A DNA stretch of 64,000 nucleotides from Lutimonas saemankumensis (GTDB taxonomy: Bacteria; Bacteroidota; Bacteroidia; Flavobacteriales; Flavobacteriaceae). This document shows positions 1 through 8,569 of the stretch, one piece after another; the stretch's first letter is position 1; the number at the start of each line of letters is the position of its first letter. Below the pieces are notes generated by a model. The model was not told the origin of the DNA. It searched no databases and saw only the letters and a list, made by a program, of their open reading frames with translations. The position numbers and the translations under genes were made by a program. Where the stretch lies: contig NZ_JAIUZR010000003.1 of assembly GCF_020171465.1 (NCBI RefSeq), positions 930,001 to 994,000 of the forward strand. The letters are read 5' to 3'.

Positions 1-377
1 ATTCTTTCCTTCTTTAAGGGTGATTTATCGATTAATGAGGGAAAAGTAAAAGTTGGCCTCACGTTGGCAAAAAGGCCAAGTTTTTTTCTCATTTTCAATA
101 ATCCCTGCTCAGGCCTGACTTTGGCTGAAGGATCATTGTCAAATCGAGGATGACCGATGGCGCCAAAAAGGACCGCATCCGAATTCGCGCAAATCTCATG
201 TGTCTCTTCAGGGTAAGGATCACCTACCGCATCTATGGCCGCAGCTCCGGTCAATGCAGGATGCCAGCTTATTTCATGATTGAACTTTTTTGCAATGGCA
301 TCAGAGACTTTTACAGCCTGATCGATTACTTCTGGTCCAATTCCGTCTCCTGCCAAAAGTGCAATATTTAATTTCAT
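1..377 (-). CDS. leuB: 3-isopropylmalate dehydrogenase, N-terminal part (cut by window edge)
   Basis: Reading the minus strand from the ATG at 377 gives [17 protein letters not shown], the nucleotide-binding start of the isocitrate/isopropylmalate dehydrogenase family, followed by an [10 protein letters not shown] segment and a [14 protein letters not shown] segment typical of LeuB. The frame is open for 125 codons and runs off the window at base 1. LeuB oxidatively decarboxylates 3-isopropylmalate to the keto precursor of leucine, in the cytosol. It starts 15 bp after the stop of leuA and is the last visible gene of the leuC-leuD-leuA-leuB operon. The C-terminal two thirds, with most catalytic residues, lie outside. 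Confidence 0.95.
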   Translation of the reverse strand, partial: MKLNIALLAGDGIGPEVIDQAVKVSDAIAKKFNHEISWHPALTGAAAIDAVGDPYPEETHEICANSDAVLFGAIGHPRFDNDPSAKVRPEQGLLKMRKKLGLFANVRPTFTFPSLIDKSPLKKER

Positions 378-392
378 AAGAAGTTTTTTTAA

Positions 393-1913
393 CTATATTA
401 TATTCAACATTTTTTGTGTGGCAACAATAGCTGATACCGTTTGATCAGAATCAAGGCCACGTGTTTTAAATGATTTATCATCCAATTGCCAGGTGATCAC
501 AGTCTCACAAAGTGCATCAGAATTGGATCCAGGAGGTATTCTTACGGCATAATCCGTCAATTCTGGTAAAGCCTTACCCTTATCCTTGTAAATTTTCTTT
601 AAGGTATTCATAAAAGCATCAAACTGCCCGTCCCCCTGGGCATTTTCCTGAATGGATTCACCCTCAAACTTCAGGGAAACAGTAGTGGAAGGCCGCAGAC
701 CTTTGGAATGTGTCAGAACATAAGACTCGACAATCACCTTCTCTTCAACAGCATTACTGTCCAGCACATCGGATATAATATAAGGAAGGTCTTCTTTGGT
801 GACCACCTCTTTTTTATCACCCAATTCAATAATTCGTTTGGTCACTTTGGCAATATCTTCATCACTGAGATGTAATCCCAGCTGCTGAAGATTCTTTTGG
901 ATATTGGCTTTACCCGAGGTTTTACCTAAAGCGTACTGTCTTTTTCTACCAAACCTTTCAGGAAGCAGATCATTAAAGTAAAGGTTATTCTTATTATCTC
1001 CATCAGCATGAATTCCAGCAGTTTGTGTAAACACATTATCTCCAAGAACTGGTTTGTTGTCTGGAATTCTGAAGCCTGAAAAAGTTTCAACAAGCTTACT
1101 GACTTTATAGAGGGATTTCTCTTTCACCCCGATTTTAACTTCCGGAACAAAATCATTTATGACTGCTACAGCACTGGCGAGCGGTGCATTACCTGCACGT
1201 TCACCCATGCCGTTCATAGTCAGATGCAATCCATCCGCTCCTGCTCTTACCGCTTCCAGAACATTTGCAACTCCCAGATCATAGTCATTGTGAGCGTGAA
1301 AATCAACATGGAGATCCGGATATCTGTCTTTTACCTGCTTTATAAAATCGAAGGATTCCTTGGGAGTCAAGACACCCAGGGTATCCGGCAATAAGAGTCT
1401 TTTGATAGGCTGCCCTGATAAAAAATCCAGAAATTGAAAGACATATTCAGGAGAATTCCTCATGCCATTGCTCCAATCTTCTAAGTATACATTGGTATCA
1501 ATCCCGCTTTCTTTGGCCATTGCTATACTTTGAGCAATTTCCTTAAAATGCTGTTCAGGAGTCTTTTTTAACTGATGGGTCAAATGATTTAATGATCCCT
1601 TGGTCAAAAGATTCTGAACCCTGGCACCGGTTTCAACCATCCACTTGATTGAAAGTCCTTTATCCACAAATGACAAAACCTCTACTTGATCTATAAAACC
1701 TTCTTCCCTCGCCCAGTCAGTAATACTTTTTACGGCCTTGAATTCTCCTTCTGAGACCCGGGTTGAGGCAATTTCGATTCTATCAACGTGCAGTTCCTCG
1801 AGTAACAGCTTGGCAATGGTGAGTTTTTCAGAAGATGAAAATGACACGCCACTGGTTTGTTCACCATCTCGCAGCGTGGTGTCCATGATCTCTATTTTTC
1901 TTTTTCCTGCCAT
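393..1913 (-). CDS. leuA: 2-isopropylmalate synthase family protein (LeuA; citramalate synthase possible)
   Basis: 506 aa. The catalytic TIM barrel starts with TLRDGEQ (residues 13-19). The metal-binding HAH is at 206-208 and GMGERAGNAPL at 235-245. A C-terminal LeuA-type regulatory (allosteric) domain covers roughly residues 390-506. The family condenses acetyl-CoA with a 2-keto acid. Between leuD and leuB, the expected reaction is 2-ketoisovalerate to 2-isopropylmalate, the committed step of leucine synthesis. Citramalate synthase (pyruvate as substrate, isoleucine route) has the same architecture and cannot be excluded by eye. It is 10 bp from leuD, so almost certainly co-transcribed. Leucine feedback through the C-terminal domain is known for the family but not shown here. 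Confidence 0.9.
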   Translation of the reverse strand: MAGKRKIEIMDTTLRDGEQTSGVSFSSSEKLTIAKLLLEELHVDRIEIASTRVSEGEFKAVKSITDWAREEGFIDQVEVLSFVDKGLSIKWMVETGARVQNLLTKGSLNHLTHQLKKTPEQHFKEIAQSIAMAKESGIDTNVYLEDWSNGMRNSPEYVFQFLDFLSGQPIKRLLLPDTLGVLTPKESFDFIKQVKDRYPDLHVDFHAHNDYDLGVANVLEAVRAGADGLHLTMNGMGERAGNAPLASAVAVINDFVPEVKIGVKEKSLYKVSKLVETFSGFRIPDNKPVLGDNVFTQTAGIHADGDNKNNLYFNDLLPERFGRKRQYALGKTSGKANIQKNLQQLGLHLSDEDIAKVTKRIIELGDKKEVVTKEDLPYIISDVLDSNAVEEKVIVESYVLTHSKGLRPSTTVSLKFEGESIQENAQGDGQFDAFMNTLKKIYKDKGKALPELTDYAVRIPPGSNSDALCETVITWQLDDKSFKTRGLDSDQTVSAIVATQKMLNII

Positions 1914-1923
1914 TTAAGGGTAA

Positions 1924-2520
1924 TTAAAATGGTCTTTTACCAGCAAATTCTATGATCTCTTCCTTTATATTCTGCAGATAATCAATATCATCAAATCCGT
2001 TCAGCATGTTTTCTTTTTTGTAACCATTGATCACAAAAGATTCCTTTGTTCCTGTTGATAAAAGAGATACCTCTTGTTGATGCAGATCTACCAGAATCTC
2101 TGTTTTAGGATCCTTTTCTATTTCCGCAAAAATCTCGGCTAGAAAATCCTCACTAACCTGCACAGGAAGCACCCCCACATTTAAACAGTTGTTCTTAAAG
2201 ATATCCGCAAAGAAGCTGGATATGACACATCTAAAACCAAAATCATACACAGCCCATGCAGCATGTTCACGTGATGAACCTGACCCAAAGTTCCGTCCCC
2301 CCACAAGTATCTTTCCACTATAGATGTCCTTGTTCAGGACAAAATCACTTTTTTGGGAACCATCATTGTTGTATCTCCAGTCCCTGAAAAGGTTATCACC
2401 AAATCCCTTTCTTTCCGTAGCTTTTAGAAATCGAGCCGGAATGATCTGATCCGTGTCGACATTCTCTATAGGCAAGGGATACGCACTGCTCTTTAAAATC
2501 GTAAATTTATCGTAAGCCAT
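1924..2520 (-). CDS. leuD: 3-isopropylmalate dehydratase small subunit
   Basis: 198 aa, normal length for LeuD. It has the swivel-domain signatures DTDQIIPARFL near the N-terminus and GSGSSREHAAW in the middle, which contact substrate in the aconitase-like active site formed with LeuC. The pair isomerises 2-isopropylmalate to 3-isopropylmalate through a dehydration-hydration cycle in the cytosol. It lies 28 bp downstream of leuC and 10 bp upstream of leuA on the same strand, the usual flavobacterial order. Nothing unusual was seen. Confidence 0.96.
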   Translation of the reverse strand: MAYDKFTILKSSAYPLPIENVDTDQIIPARFLKATERKGFGDNLFRDWRYNNDGSQKSDFVLNKDIYSGKILVGGRNFGSGSSREHAAWAVYDFGFRCVISSFFADIFKNNCLNVGVLPVQVSEDFLAEIFAEIEKDPKTEILVDLHQQEVSLLSTGTKESFVINGYKKENMLNGFDDIDYLQNIKEEIIEFAGKRPF

Positions 2521-2548
2521 TTTTTCTGTTTCTTAAATTGAATACTTT

Positions 2549-3946
2549 TTAAATTAATTCTCTCGGATCTGTTACCTCACCCGTTACGGCAGCTGCTGCT
2601 GCCACCAAAGGACTTGCGAGTAAGGTTCTTGAACCCGGACCCTGTCTTCCTTCAAAATTCCTGTTGGAGGTACTTACGGCATATTTACCTGCCGGCACCT
2701 TATCATCGTTCATTGCCAGACAGGCCGAACAACCCGGCTGACGCAATTCAAATCCTGCTTCGGTCAATATATCAAGAATTCCTTCTTCTTTGATCTGTTC
2801 CTCAACAATATGAGATCCCGGAACCAACCATGCCGTCACATGCTCAGCCTTTTTACGTCCTTTCACAATGGATGCGAAAGCCCTGAAATCTTCAATTCGG
2901 CCGTTGGTACAACTGCCTAAAAAAACATAATCGATCTTTTTCTTTTTCATGGCCTCACCCTCACTAAAGCCCATATACTGAAGGGACTTATCATAAGTTG
3001 CTTTTCCTCCCTCTACCTTTTCTGCATTAGGAATATCCCTGGAAATACCAATACCCATTCCAGGATTTGTTCCGTAGGTGATCATGGGTTCAATTTCAGA
3101 GGCATCAAATGCAAATTCTTTATCAAAAACCGCGTCTTCATCTGTTTTAAGGGTTTTCCAATAAGCCATTGCTTTTTCCCAGTCCTCACCTTTTGGGGTA
3201 AATTCTCTACCTTTCAAATAATCATATGTGGTTTGATCCGGAGCTATCATTCCTCCCCTTGCTCCCATCTCAATGCTGAGATTACAAACTGTCATCCTTC
3301 CTTCCATACTCATTTGCTCAAAGACTTCACCGGAATACTCAACAAAATAACCCGTCGCCCCTGAAGTGGTCAACTTTGAAATGATAAAAAGAGCAACATC
3401 TTTTGGGCCAACTCCCCTTCCCAGGCTACCATTTATATTAATTCTCATCTTCTTTGGCTTGGGCTGCATAATGCATTGGGTTGAAAGTACCATTTCCACT
3501 TCCGAAGTACCAATTCCAAAGGCTATGGCACCAAAGGCACCGTGCGTTGATGTATGAGAATCACCACAAACAATTGTAGAACCGGGCAAGGTAATACCAT
3601 GCTCAGGCCCAACAACATGAACAATACCGTTATTTTTATCGCCCAGACCCCAGTGGCTTATGCCGTATTTTCCGGCATTTCTTTCCAAAGTTTTCAGCTG
3701 ATTCGCTGATAGCGGATCCTTGACGGGAAGGTGTTGGTTAATGGTTGGGGTATTATGGTCGGCGGTTGCAAATGTCCTGTCAGGGTACATCACACCAACT
3801 CCTCTGTTTTCAAGGCCAAGAAAGGCTACCGGGCTGGTCACTTCGTGTATAAAATGTCTGTCGATGAAGAAAACATCCGGTCCGTCTTCAATCTTGCGTA
3901 CCACATGCGAATCCCAAACTTTATCAAATAAGGTATTATTACTCAT
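2549..3946 (-). CDS. leuC: 3-isopropylmalate dehydratase large subunit
   Basis: 465 aa, full length. It belongs to the aconitase family and should hold a [4Fe-4S] cluster through three cysteines seen in [10 protein letters not shown] and in [24 protein letters not shown] and GTNPGMG are further family motifs. It forms the isomerase with LeuD. This is the first gene of the visible leucine operon. A Bacteroidota-type -7 element (TAAATTTG) lies about 45 bp upstream, which suggests transcription starts directly in front of leuC. Confidence 0.96.
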   Translation of the reverse strand: MSNNTLFDKVWDSHVVRKIEDGPDVFFIDRHFIHEVTSPVAFLGLENRGVGVMYPDRTFATADHNTPTINQHLPVKDPLSANQLKTLERNAGKYGISHWGLGDKNNGIVHVVGPEHGITLPGSTIVCGDSHTSTHGAFGAIAFGIGTSEVEMVLSTQCIMQPKPKKMRININGSLGRGVGPKDVALFIISKLTTSGATGYFVEYSGEVFEQMSMEGRMTVCNLSIEMGARGGMIAPDQTTYDYLKGREFTPKGEDWEKAMAYWKTLKTDEDAVFDKEFAFDASEIEPMITYGTNPGMGIGISRDIPNAEKVEGGKATYDKSLQYMGFSEGEAMKKKKIDYVFLGSCTNGRIEDFRAFASIVKGRKKAEHVTAWLVPGSHIVEEQIKEEGILDILTEAGFELRQPGCSACLAMNDDKVPAGKYAVSTSNRNFEGRQGPGSRTLLASPLVAAAAAVTGEVTDPRELI

Positions 3947-3990
3947 AATCTTGCTTAATTATTTTTTATCGATTTTACCAAAGGCAGATG

Positions 3991-3998
3991 CAAATTTA
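3991..3998 (-). promoter_or_regulatory. Putative -7 promoter element for the leu operon
   Basis: On the minus strand this is TAAATTTG, a full match to the Bacteroidota -7 consensus TAnnTTTG. Transcription would start about 10 bp further on, giving a leuC leader of roughly 40 nt. No TTG is found at the usual 17-23 bp upstream (one sits 11 bp upstream), so the -33 box is weak. Confidence 0.4.
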
Positions 3999-4056
3999 TC
4001 TCTTTAGATCAATCTTATTTAGGGTTTTATTATTTTTTTTACAACGTTCAAAGGTG

Positions 4057-4094
4057 TGAAAAATCTTCTGCCCAGATTTTTCAATTACCTGGGC
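4057..4094. repeat. Inverted repeat with overlapping alternative stem in the leuC/dipeptidase intergenic region
   Basis: TGAAAAATCT (4057-4066) and AGATTTTTCA (4074-4083) form a perfect 10-bp stem with a 7-nt loop. Read on the minus strand, GCCCAG (4094-4089) can instead pair with CTGGGC (4075-4070), which overlaps the first stem, so the two folds compete. No T-run follows on either strand, so it is not a classic terminator. It sits upstream of the proposed leu -7 box, so it fits an operator better than an attenuator. The rest of the 366-bp intergenic region (3947-4312) is AT-rich, with divergent promoter candidates and no convincing leader peptide. Confidence 0.45.
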
Positions 4095-4244
4095 TTGATA
4101 TATTTGAATTTAAATTATAATTATATTAACAAACTGAGGTTTTTTTTGCGATATAATCAATACCAAGGTGAATTATTAAAAATTTACTATTACCAGGATC
4201 GATCTTGATTCTTTAGGACCGTAAAATACCAATATTAATCAATA

Positions 4245-4276
4245 TTGAAATACGATTTTTAAGTGGAATAATATTG
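4245..4276 (+). promoter_or_regulatory. Putative promoter of the dipeptidase gene
   Basis: TTG (4245-4247), a 21-bp spacer and TAATATTG (4269-4276) match the flavobacterial pattern with one mismatch in the -7 box. The ATG at 4313 would follow a leader of about 28 nt. Confidence 0.4.
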
Positions 4277-4312
4277 TATTTTTAACCCCTTTGAAATCAA
4301 AATACACATTCA

Positions 4313-5605
4313 ATGAAACGATTTTTAACTTTCCTGACCTTATTGTTTTGCTCATCCAGTATCTTTTCTCAAACAAGACCTCCCGAAAGTGATTACAGCA
4401 TTCGAAGCAAGGCCGAATCCATTCATGCGTCTGTCATCACCATTGACACACATAATGATTTCGATCTGGACAATTTCACTCCAGAAAAGAATTATACTCA
4501 GAATCTGGATACTCAGATAAACCTTCCAAAAATGATTTCCGGAGGCCTGGATGTTTCCTGGCTCGTTGTTTTTACAGGCCAGGGGGAATTGAACAAATCA
4601 GGATATAAAAAGGCATATATTCACTCTCAAATGAAGTTTGAAGCGATCCACAGATTTACACAAGAGCTGGCACCTGACAAAATTGAGCTTGCCCTTACTG
4701 CAGAAGATGTTGTTCGAATTCATGATTCAGGAAAAAAAATTGCAATGATCGGTGTGGAAAATGCCTATCCCATTGGAGAAGATTTAAACAGGATCGAGGA
4801 ATTCTTCAACAAGGGTGCAAGATATATGTCTTTGGCTCATAACGGACATAATCAGTTCGCTGATTCTCATTCAGGAGAAAAAGAAGGTGAATGGCTTCAT
4901 AATGGCTTATCGGACCTCGGGAAAATGGCTATTCAAGAAATGAACCGGCTTGGTATTATGATTGACCTTTCCCACCCTTCAAAGGAAGCGAATATCCAAA
5001 CAATACAGCTTTCCAAGGCCCCCGTAATTGCCTCTCATTCATCCGCCAGATCACTTAGCGATGTGAGTAGAAATCTTGATGACGAAGTGCTAATGATGAT
5101 CAAGGAAAACGGTGGTGTGGTGCAAACTGTTGCCGTAGGAACTTTTCTTAACGCTGAAAAATTTAATGCCTTTTTAGAGGCTTCCCGACCGGTATTGGAG
5201 GAGATTGCTTCAGAACTGAATGTTAGTTTTTTAACCATTGATGAAATAGGGCAATTAACAGGTGAAGAAGCTCATAAGGCTTACATTAATTATGAAAAGA
5301 TCATGAAAATTTCCGAGGATCGTACCCGGGAAATAGCTAAAAAACACCCTAAGGTTTCCGTTTCTGACTTTATAGATCATATTGATTTTATGGTAAAATT
5401 AATAGGAATCGATCATGTAGGCATAAGTTCTGATTTTGACGGCGGAGGTGGAATCGTAGGATGGATGGATGCTTCTGAATCATTCAATGTAACTTATGAG
5501 CTCGTTAAGCGAGGTTATACGAAAGAGGAAATTGAAAAATTATGGGGAGGAAATCTGCTTCGGGTTATGAGGGAAGTGGAATTGGTTTCAAAGAAAATGC
5601 AGTAA
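4313..5605 (+). CDS. Secreted membrane-dipeptidase family protein (peptidase M19)
   Basis: 430 aa. Residues 1-20 are a Sec signal peptide (MKRFLTFLTLLFC...SIFSQ), so the enzyme is periplasmic or secreted. The M19 (renal dipeptidase) zinc ligands are visible: H47 and D49 in IDTHNDFD, the bridging E149 in GVENAYP, H221 in DLSHPS, H242 in ASHSSARS, and an Asp in SSDFDGG near the C-terminus. The family hydrolyses dipeptides with two zinc ions and also accepts some D-residues and beta-lactams; the actual substrate here is unknown. It is a single-gene unit between divergent leuC and the kelch gene, with its own candidate promoter. Confidence 0.93.
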   Translation: MKRFLTFLTLLFCSSSIFSQTRPPESDYSIRSKAESIHASVITIDTHNDFDLDNFTPEKNYTQNLDTQINLPKMISGGLDVSWLVVFTGQGELNKSGYKKAYIHSQMKFEAIHRFTQELAPDKIELALTAEDVVRIHDSGKKIAMIGVENAYPIGEDLNRIEEFFNKGARYMSLAHNGHNQFADSHSGEKEGEWLHNGLSDLGKMAIQEMNRLGIMIDLSHPSKEANIQTIQLSKAPVIASHSSARSLSDVSRNLDDEVLMMIKENGGVVQTVAVGTFLNAEKFNAFLEASRPVLEEIASELNVSFLTIDEIGQLTGEEAHKAYINYEKIMKISEDRTREIAKKHPKVSVSDFIDHIDFMVKLIGIDHVGISSDFDGGGGIVGWMDASESFNVTYELVKRGYTKEEIEKLWGGNLLRVMREVELVSKKMQ

Positions 5606-5642
5606 AGTCTCTGCCTTTTCAAACAGAGTCATTGGCGAGGGG

Positions 5643-5672
5643 TTGACTTGATACAATATTTTTTGTATCTTG
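5643..5672 (+). promoter_or_regulatory. Putative promoter with inverted repeat, upstream of the kelch-like T9SS protein
   Basis: TTG (5643-5645) and TATCTTG (5666-5672) are 20 bp apart and resemble the flavobacterial promoter. GATACAA (5650-5656) and TTGTATC (5663-5669) form a perfect 7-bp inverted repeat with a 6-nt spacer that covers the spacer and the -7 box, so it could be an operator. Confidence 0.4.
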
Positions 5673-5694
5673 CTGATAACTAAACCCCTATGCT

Positions 5695-7440
5695 ATGGAC
5701 AAAATTACTTTTCAAAAATTTTTTTCTACAATTTACAGAAACGTTACAAATGAAGTTTTGAGAAAATCTGTATTTGGTAAGACTTTATTGGCTCTATTGG
5801 TATTTATTTTGTCAGCCAATGGAATACCTGATTGGCAAAAGAATCAGGGAAAAAACTTCAAATCCTGGACCTGGGAGGTAATCAAGGAAACTGTTCAAAT
5901 ACCTCTTCCACCGCCTTTCGGCCCTGACATTCCACCTCCAACTGACAACTGGTATCAAAGAGCGGGGCTTCAGGCTTTAAACCACAGAGGTGAATTCTAC
6001 ATTTTTGGCGGGCGTACGCCATTACCAATTCCAGTTCCGGGAGCAAGTATTATTCACGGAGATGTATGGAAGAGTTCTGACAAAGGAAAGACCTGGCAAA
6101 ACCTCCTTCAATCTAACCCAACCATTCCGGGTGTGCCTCCTGACCCAAATTCGACTTCACATTGGGCAAATCGGGCCTATTTTCAGGCAGTGAAAAAAGG
6201 AAGGTATATGTACATAATAGGAGGACAAGACTTTAATATTGTTGAAAATCCTGATTACAGACCAGATTTAAATCCTGAATTTCCTTGTGGTATTTTTGTC
6301 CCTCCCGAGTTTTGTTTTCCTCAAAAACCTCTATCACAGTTTTTTAACGATGTCTGGCGGTCAATGGATGGAATTAATTGGCAAAGAATGGTACAGAATC
6401 AGGAGATTGATCCAAAAGAGGAAAATCCAGCTCACTGGGCAGGACGCGCTGGTTTAAGTGCAACGGTTTTCAAAGGCTATATTTATGTTATGGGAGGCTC
6501 TGTTAATGACGATCTCTCTATAGATCCTACGGCTCCAGCCAGAATTTATTTTAATGATGTTTGGAGATCCAGAAATGGAAGGAACTGGGAAAAGGTAAAT
6601 AATGCGCCTTGGGCTCCAAGAGCAGGTGGTATAGCTGTTGTTAAAGGTGGTTATATGTATATGATTGGCGGAGAGGAAGGATTTACATGCGCACCTCAAG
6701 GAGTTCCATCTGATATTCCTTGCCCACCTTATTTTAATGATGTATGGAGAACCAAGGATGGCATAAATTGGGAAGAAATGACCCCTGAAGCGGAATGGGA
6801 TAAACGTCCGGGTCATCAGGTAGTAGTGGCTCAGGACCGATTGGTATTATTTGGTGGATTTGGATTAGGAGAAGACAATGGCGCCACTCCTTCAAATCCG
6901 TCTGATGTATGGATCAGTAATAAAGGAAAGGTGTGGAAAAAAGTGAGTGATGCACCATGGAACGCTGATGGTTCTGAAGATATCAAATACGATTTTGATG
7001 CAGTCGTTGTAAAAGGTAAAAACAGAAATCAGGATGCCATTTATACTTTTGGTGGGGACCGCGAAACTTTCGACTTTAATGATGATCAAAACTATAAGAA
7101 CGTGGACAATGATGTTTGGAAGTTCAGTTTACCGAAAAAATCAGAGGAAGAAACAGAGGTGGCAAAGGCCCTGACCTTATACCCTAACTATCCCAACCCT
7201 TTCAATGAGTCTACTACTTTAAAGTACTACATTCCGAGTAAATCATATGTATCCTTAATGATTTTTGATCGTTATGGCAGGTATGTTACCAAACTTGTGA
7301 ATAAGAACCAGGGGCCGGGTGAATATGAAGTTCTGTGGAACGGCGAAAATTACAGAGGTAAATCTGTAAGAAATGGGCTTTATTATGCCAGAATTTGGCA
7401 TAAAGGAAAGGCCAGAACCATTAAAATGATTAAAAATTAA
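5695..7440 (+). CDS. Kelch-repeat-like protein with C-terminal type IX secretion sorting domain
   Basis: 581 aa. A long basic N-region (about 30 aa) precedes one hydrophobic stretch (TLLALLVFILSANG), an unusual but plausible signal peptide. The body repeats blocks of the form YMYIIGGxxx...FNDVWRSxDGxNWxxM, each with a GG-turn and a W, as in kelch/galactose-oxidase beta-propeller blades; I count at least five. The last ~85 residues (from LYPNYPNPFNES) resemble a T9SS type A sorting domain, ending in a basic motif. Prediction: a surface or secreted adhesin or binding protein with no visible catalytic residues. The NYPNPFN style of sorting domain is more common outside flavobacteria. It is a single gene with its own promoter and terminator. 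Confidence 0.8.
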   Translation: MDKITFQKFFSTIYRNVTNEVLRKSVFGKTLLALLVFILSANGIPDWQKNQGKNFKSWTWEVIKETVQIPLPPPFGPDIPPPTDNWYQRAGLQALNHRGEFYIFGGRTPLPIPVPGASIIHGDVWKSSDKGKTWQNLLQSNPTIPGVPPDPNSTSHWANRAYFQAVKKGRYMYIIGGQDFNIVENPDYRPDLNPEFPCGIFVPPEFCFPQKPLSQFFNDVWRSMDGINWQRMVQNQEIDPKEENPAHWAGRAGLSATVFKGYIYVMGGSVNDDLSIDPTAPARIYFNDVWRSRNGRNWEKVNNAPWAPRAGGIAVVKGGYMYMIGGEEGFTCAPQGVPSDIPCPPYFNDVWRTKDGINWEEMTPEAEWDKRPGHQVVVAQDRLVLFGGFGLGEDNGATPSNPSDVWISNKGKVWKKVSDAPWNADGSEDIKYDFDAVVVKGKNRNQDAIYTFGGDRETFDFNDDQNYKNVDNDVWKFSLPKKSEEETEVAKALTLYPNYPNPFNESTTLKYYIPSKSYVSLMIFDRYGRYVTKLVNKNQGPGEYEVLWNGENYRGKSVRNGLYYARIWHKGKARTIKMIKN

Positions 7441-7482
7441 TTTTGCTTACAATAACAATTAACCAAGTCTTCCCATAGACTA

Positions 7483-7524
7483 ACAGCCTCACTTTACCAG
7501 GAATTGTGGGGCTGTTTTATTTAA
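7483..7524 (+). terminator. Rho-independent terminator after the kelch-like gene
   Basis: ACAGCCTCAC (7483-7492) pairs with GTGGGGCTGT (7506-7515) with one G-U pair, followed by a T-rich tail. Confidence 0.8.
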
Positions 7525-7583
7525 TTGTTTTACAAGCTCTGAATCTGCGTAAAAATATTGAAGCAATCCAATTAAGGAAAATC

Positions 7584-8252
7584 CTAATATTCAGGAGTGA
7601 TCATGATATGGGCATTATACTGCCCCGGAAACATCAGCCAGGGATGACCCGGCTCATTGGGTGCAAGTGAAAGGCCTGTACTTTCCTGTGTGGCATAAGG
7701 GATATAAACAACATACCTGAATTTACCATTTTCAATTTTATCTGTTTCGGTGTTGAAATAGGCATCAGGCCCATAATATATATGCAACGTTGCCGGTGCT
7801 TCCGGTAGGGGCATCTTTCCTGTTTCAGCTTCTTTTGCCCTTATCTCTTCTTTTTCCTCTCTTGATTTTCCATCAGAATCCAACTCACGACCTCTGGCCA
7901 TCATGGGCTCAAGGCTTTTGTGATAAGCCACGATTTGAAAACCATCTTTTTTCGGATTATTAGCGATACAAATAAAGTCATTGGTTCCCTCTCTCAAGGT
8001 CATGAACTCTCCATTCTCACTATATCCATAAACAGTGGCTCCGTCTCTTGCAGCCTTAGGGACAACCAGCGTAGCCGAAGCAATCTGCTGAGCTGCAGTA
8101 AGTTCTTGATTCAAAGGGATTTCGTCAAAAATAGAGCTTTCAGAAGCAGCTTCCTCCTGAGTTTTTAAAATTTCATTTTTTTTATACGAAGGTTTTCCGC
8201 AACTATTGATAACCATACTTAAAACCAGAAGTAAAACTAATTTGATTTTCAT
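7584..8252 (-). CDS. Hypothetical lipoprotein
   Basis: Starting at the ATG at 8252 gives 222 aa beginning MKIKLVLLLVLSMVINSCGK, a lipoprotein signal with lipobox Cys at about residue 18. An in-frame upstream start exists but would bury the signal peptide. The mature part has no catalytic motif I recognise. It has a charged, low-complexity middle (KSREEKEEIRAKEAET) and a C-terminal half rich in aromatic residues (HIYYGPDAYF, PGHPWLMFPGQYNAHIM). The repeated MPLPE phrase has no known meaning. It is probably attached to a membrane facing the periplasm. It is a single gene, convergent with the kelch gene terminator. Function unknown. Confidence 0.75.
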   Translation of the reverse strand: MKIKLVLLLVLSMVINSCGKPSYKKNEILKTQEEAASESSIFDEIPLNQELTAAQQIASATLVVPKAARDGATVYGYSENGEFMTLREGTNDFICIANNPKKDGFQIVAYHKSLEPMMARGRELDSDGKSREEKEEIRAKEAETGKMPLPEAPATLHIYYGPDAYFNTETDKIENGKFRYVVYIPYATQESTGLSLAPNEPGHPWLMFPGQYNAHIMITPEY

Positions 8253-8569
8253 GATATTGAATCTTTTGTTGATTAAAGCTAAGATAGAACAATTCACAAT
8301 TACCTCAAAATAACTGAATCATGCCCTTTCAAAGCCCGAAAAGATAAAAACAGCTTAAAAACAACAAGCATACAATAATTATGAACCAATGGCGTTATTT
8401 AGATATAAGTTCTTAACCATAATTAAATTGCTAAATAATCCGGAAGAAAAAGGATATTTATCAAAAAGAGTCATAGCGAGTAAAACGGCCTTGAGGGGGG
8501 CTTATTGATCAAACTAAAAACATTTAGATATAGATGTTCAACTATTGAAACTTGCTATGGCTTTTTTAT
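8253..8569. other. Intergenic region without recognisable gene
   Basis: These 317 bp lie between the lipoprotein start and the end of the molybdenum hydroxylase gene, both on the minus strand. AT-rich; they must contain the lipoprotein promoter and possibly a terminator, but I see no convincing -7 box, hairpin with T-run, or small ORF. Confidence 0.5.

Noticed and set aside
3720-4007. Plus-strand ORFs overlapping the start of leuC
   Set aside because: Antisense to the conserved LeuC N-terminus; no family match.
4277-4311. Short minus-strand frame starting ATG TGT ATT TTG as a possible leu leader peptide
   Set aside because: It is 16 codons with few Leu codons, lies far upstream of the proposed leu promoter and overlaps the dipeptidase leader.
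6454-6816. 120-aa minus-strand ORF inside the kelch-like gene
   Set aside because: Antisense of repetitive blade sequence; no start context or domain.
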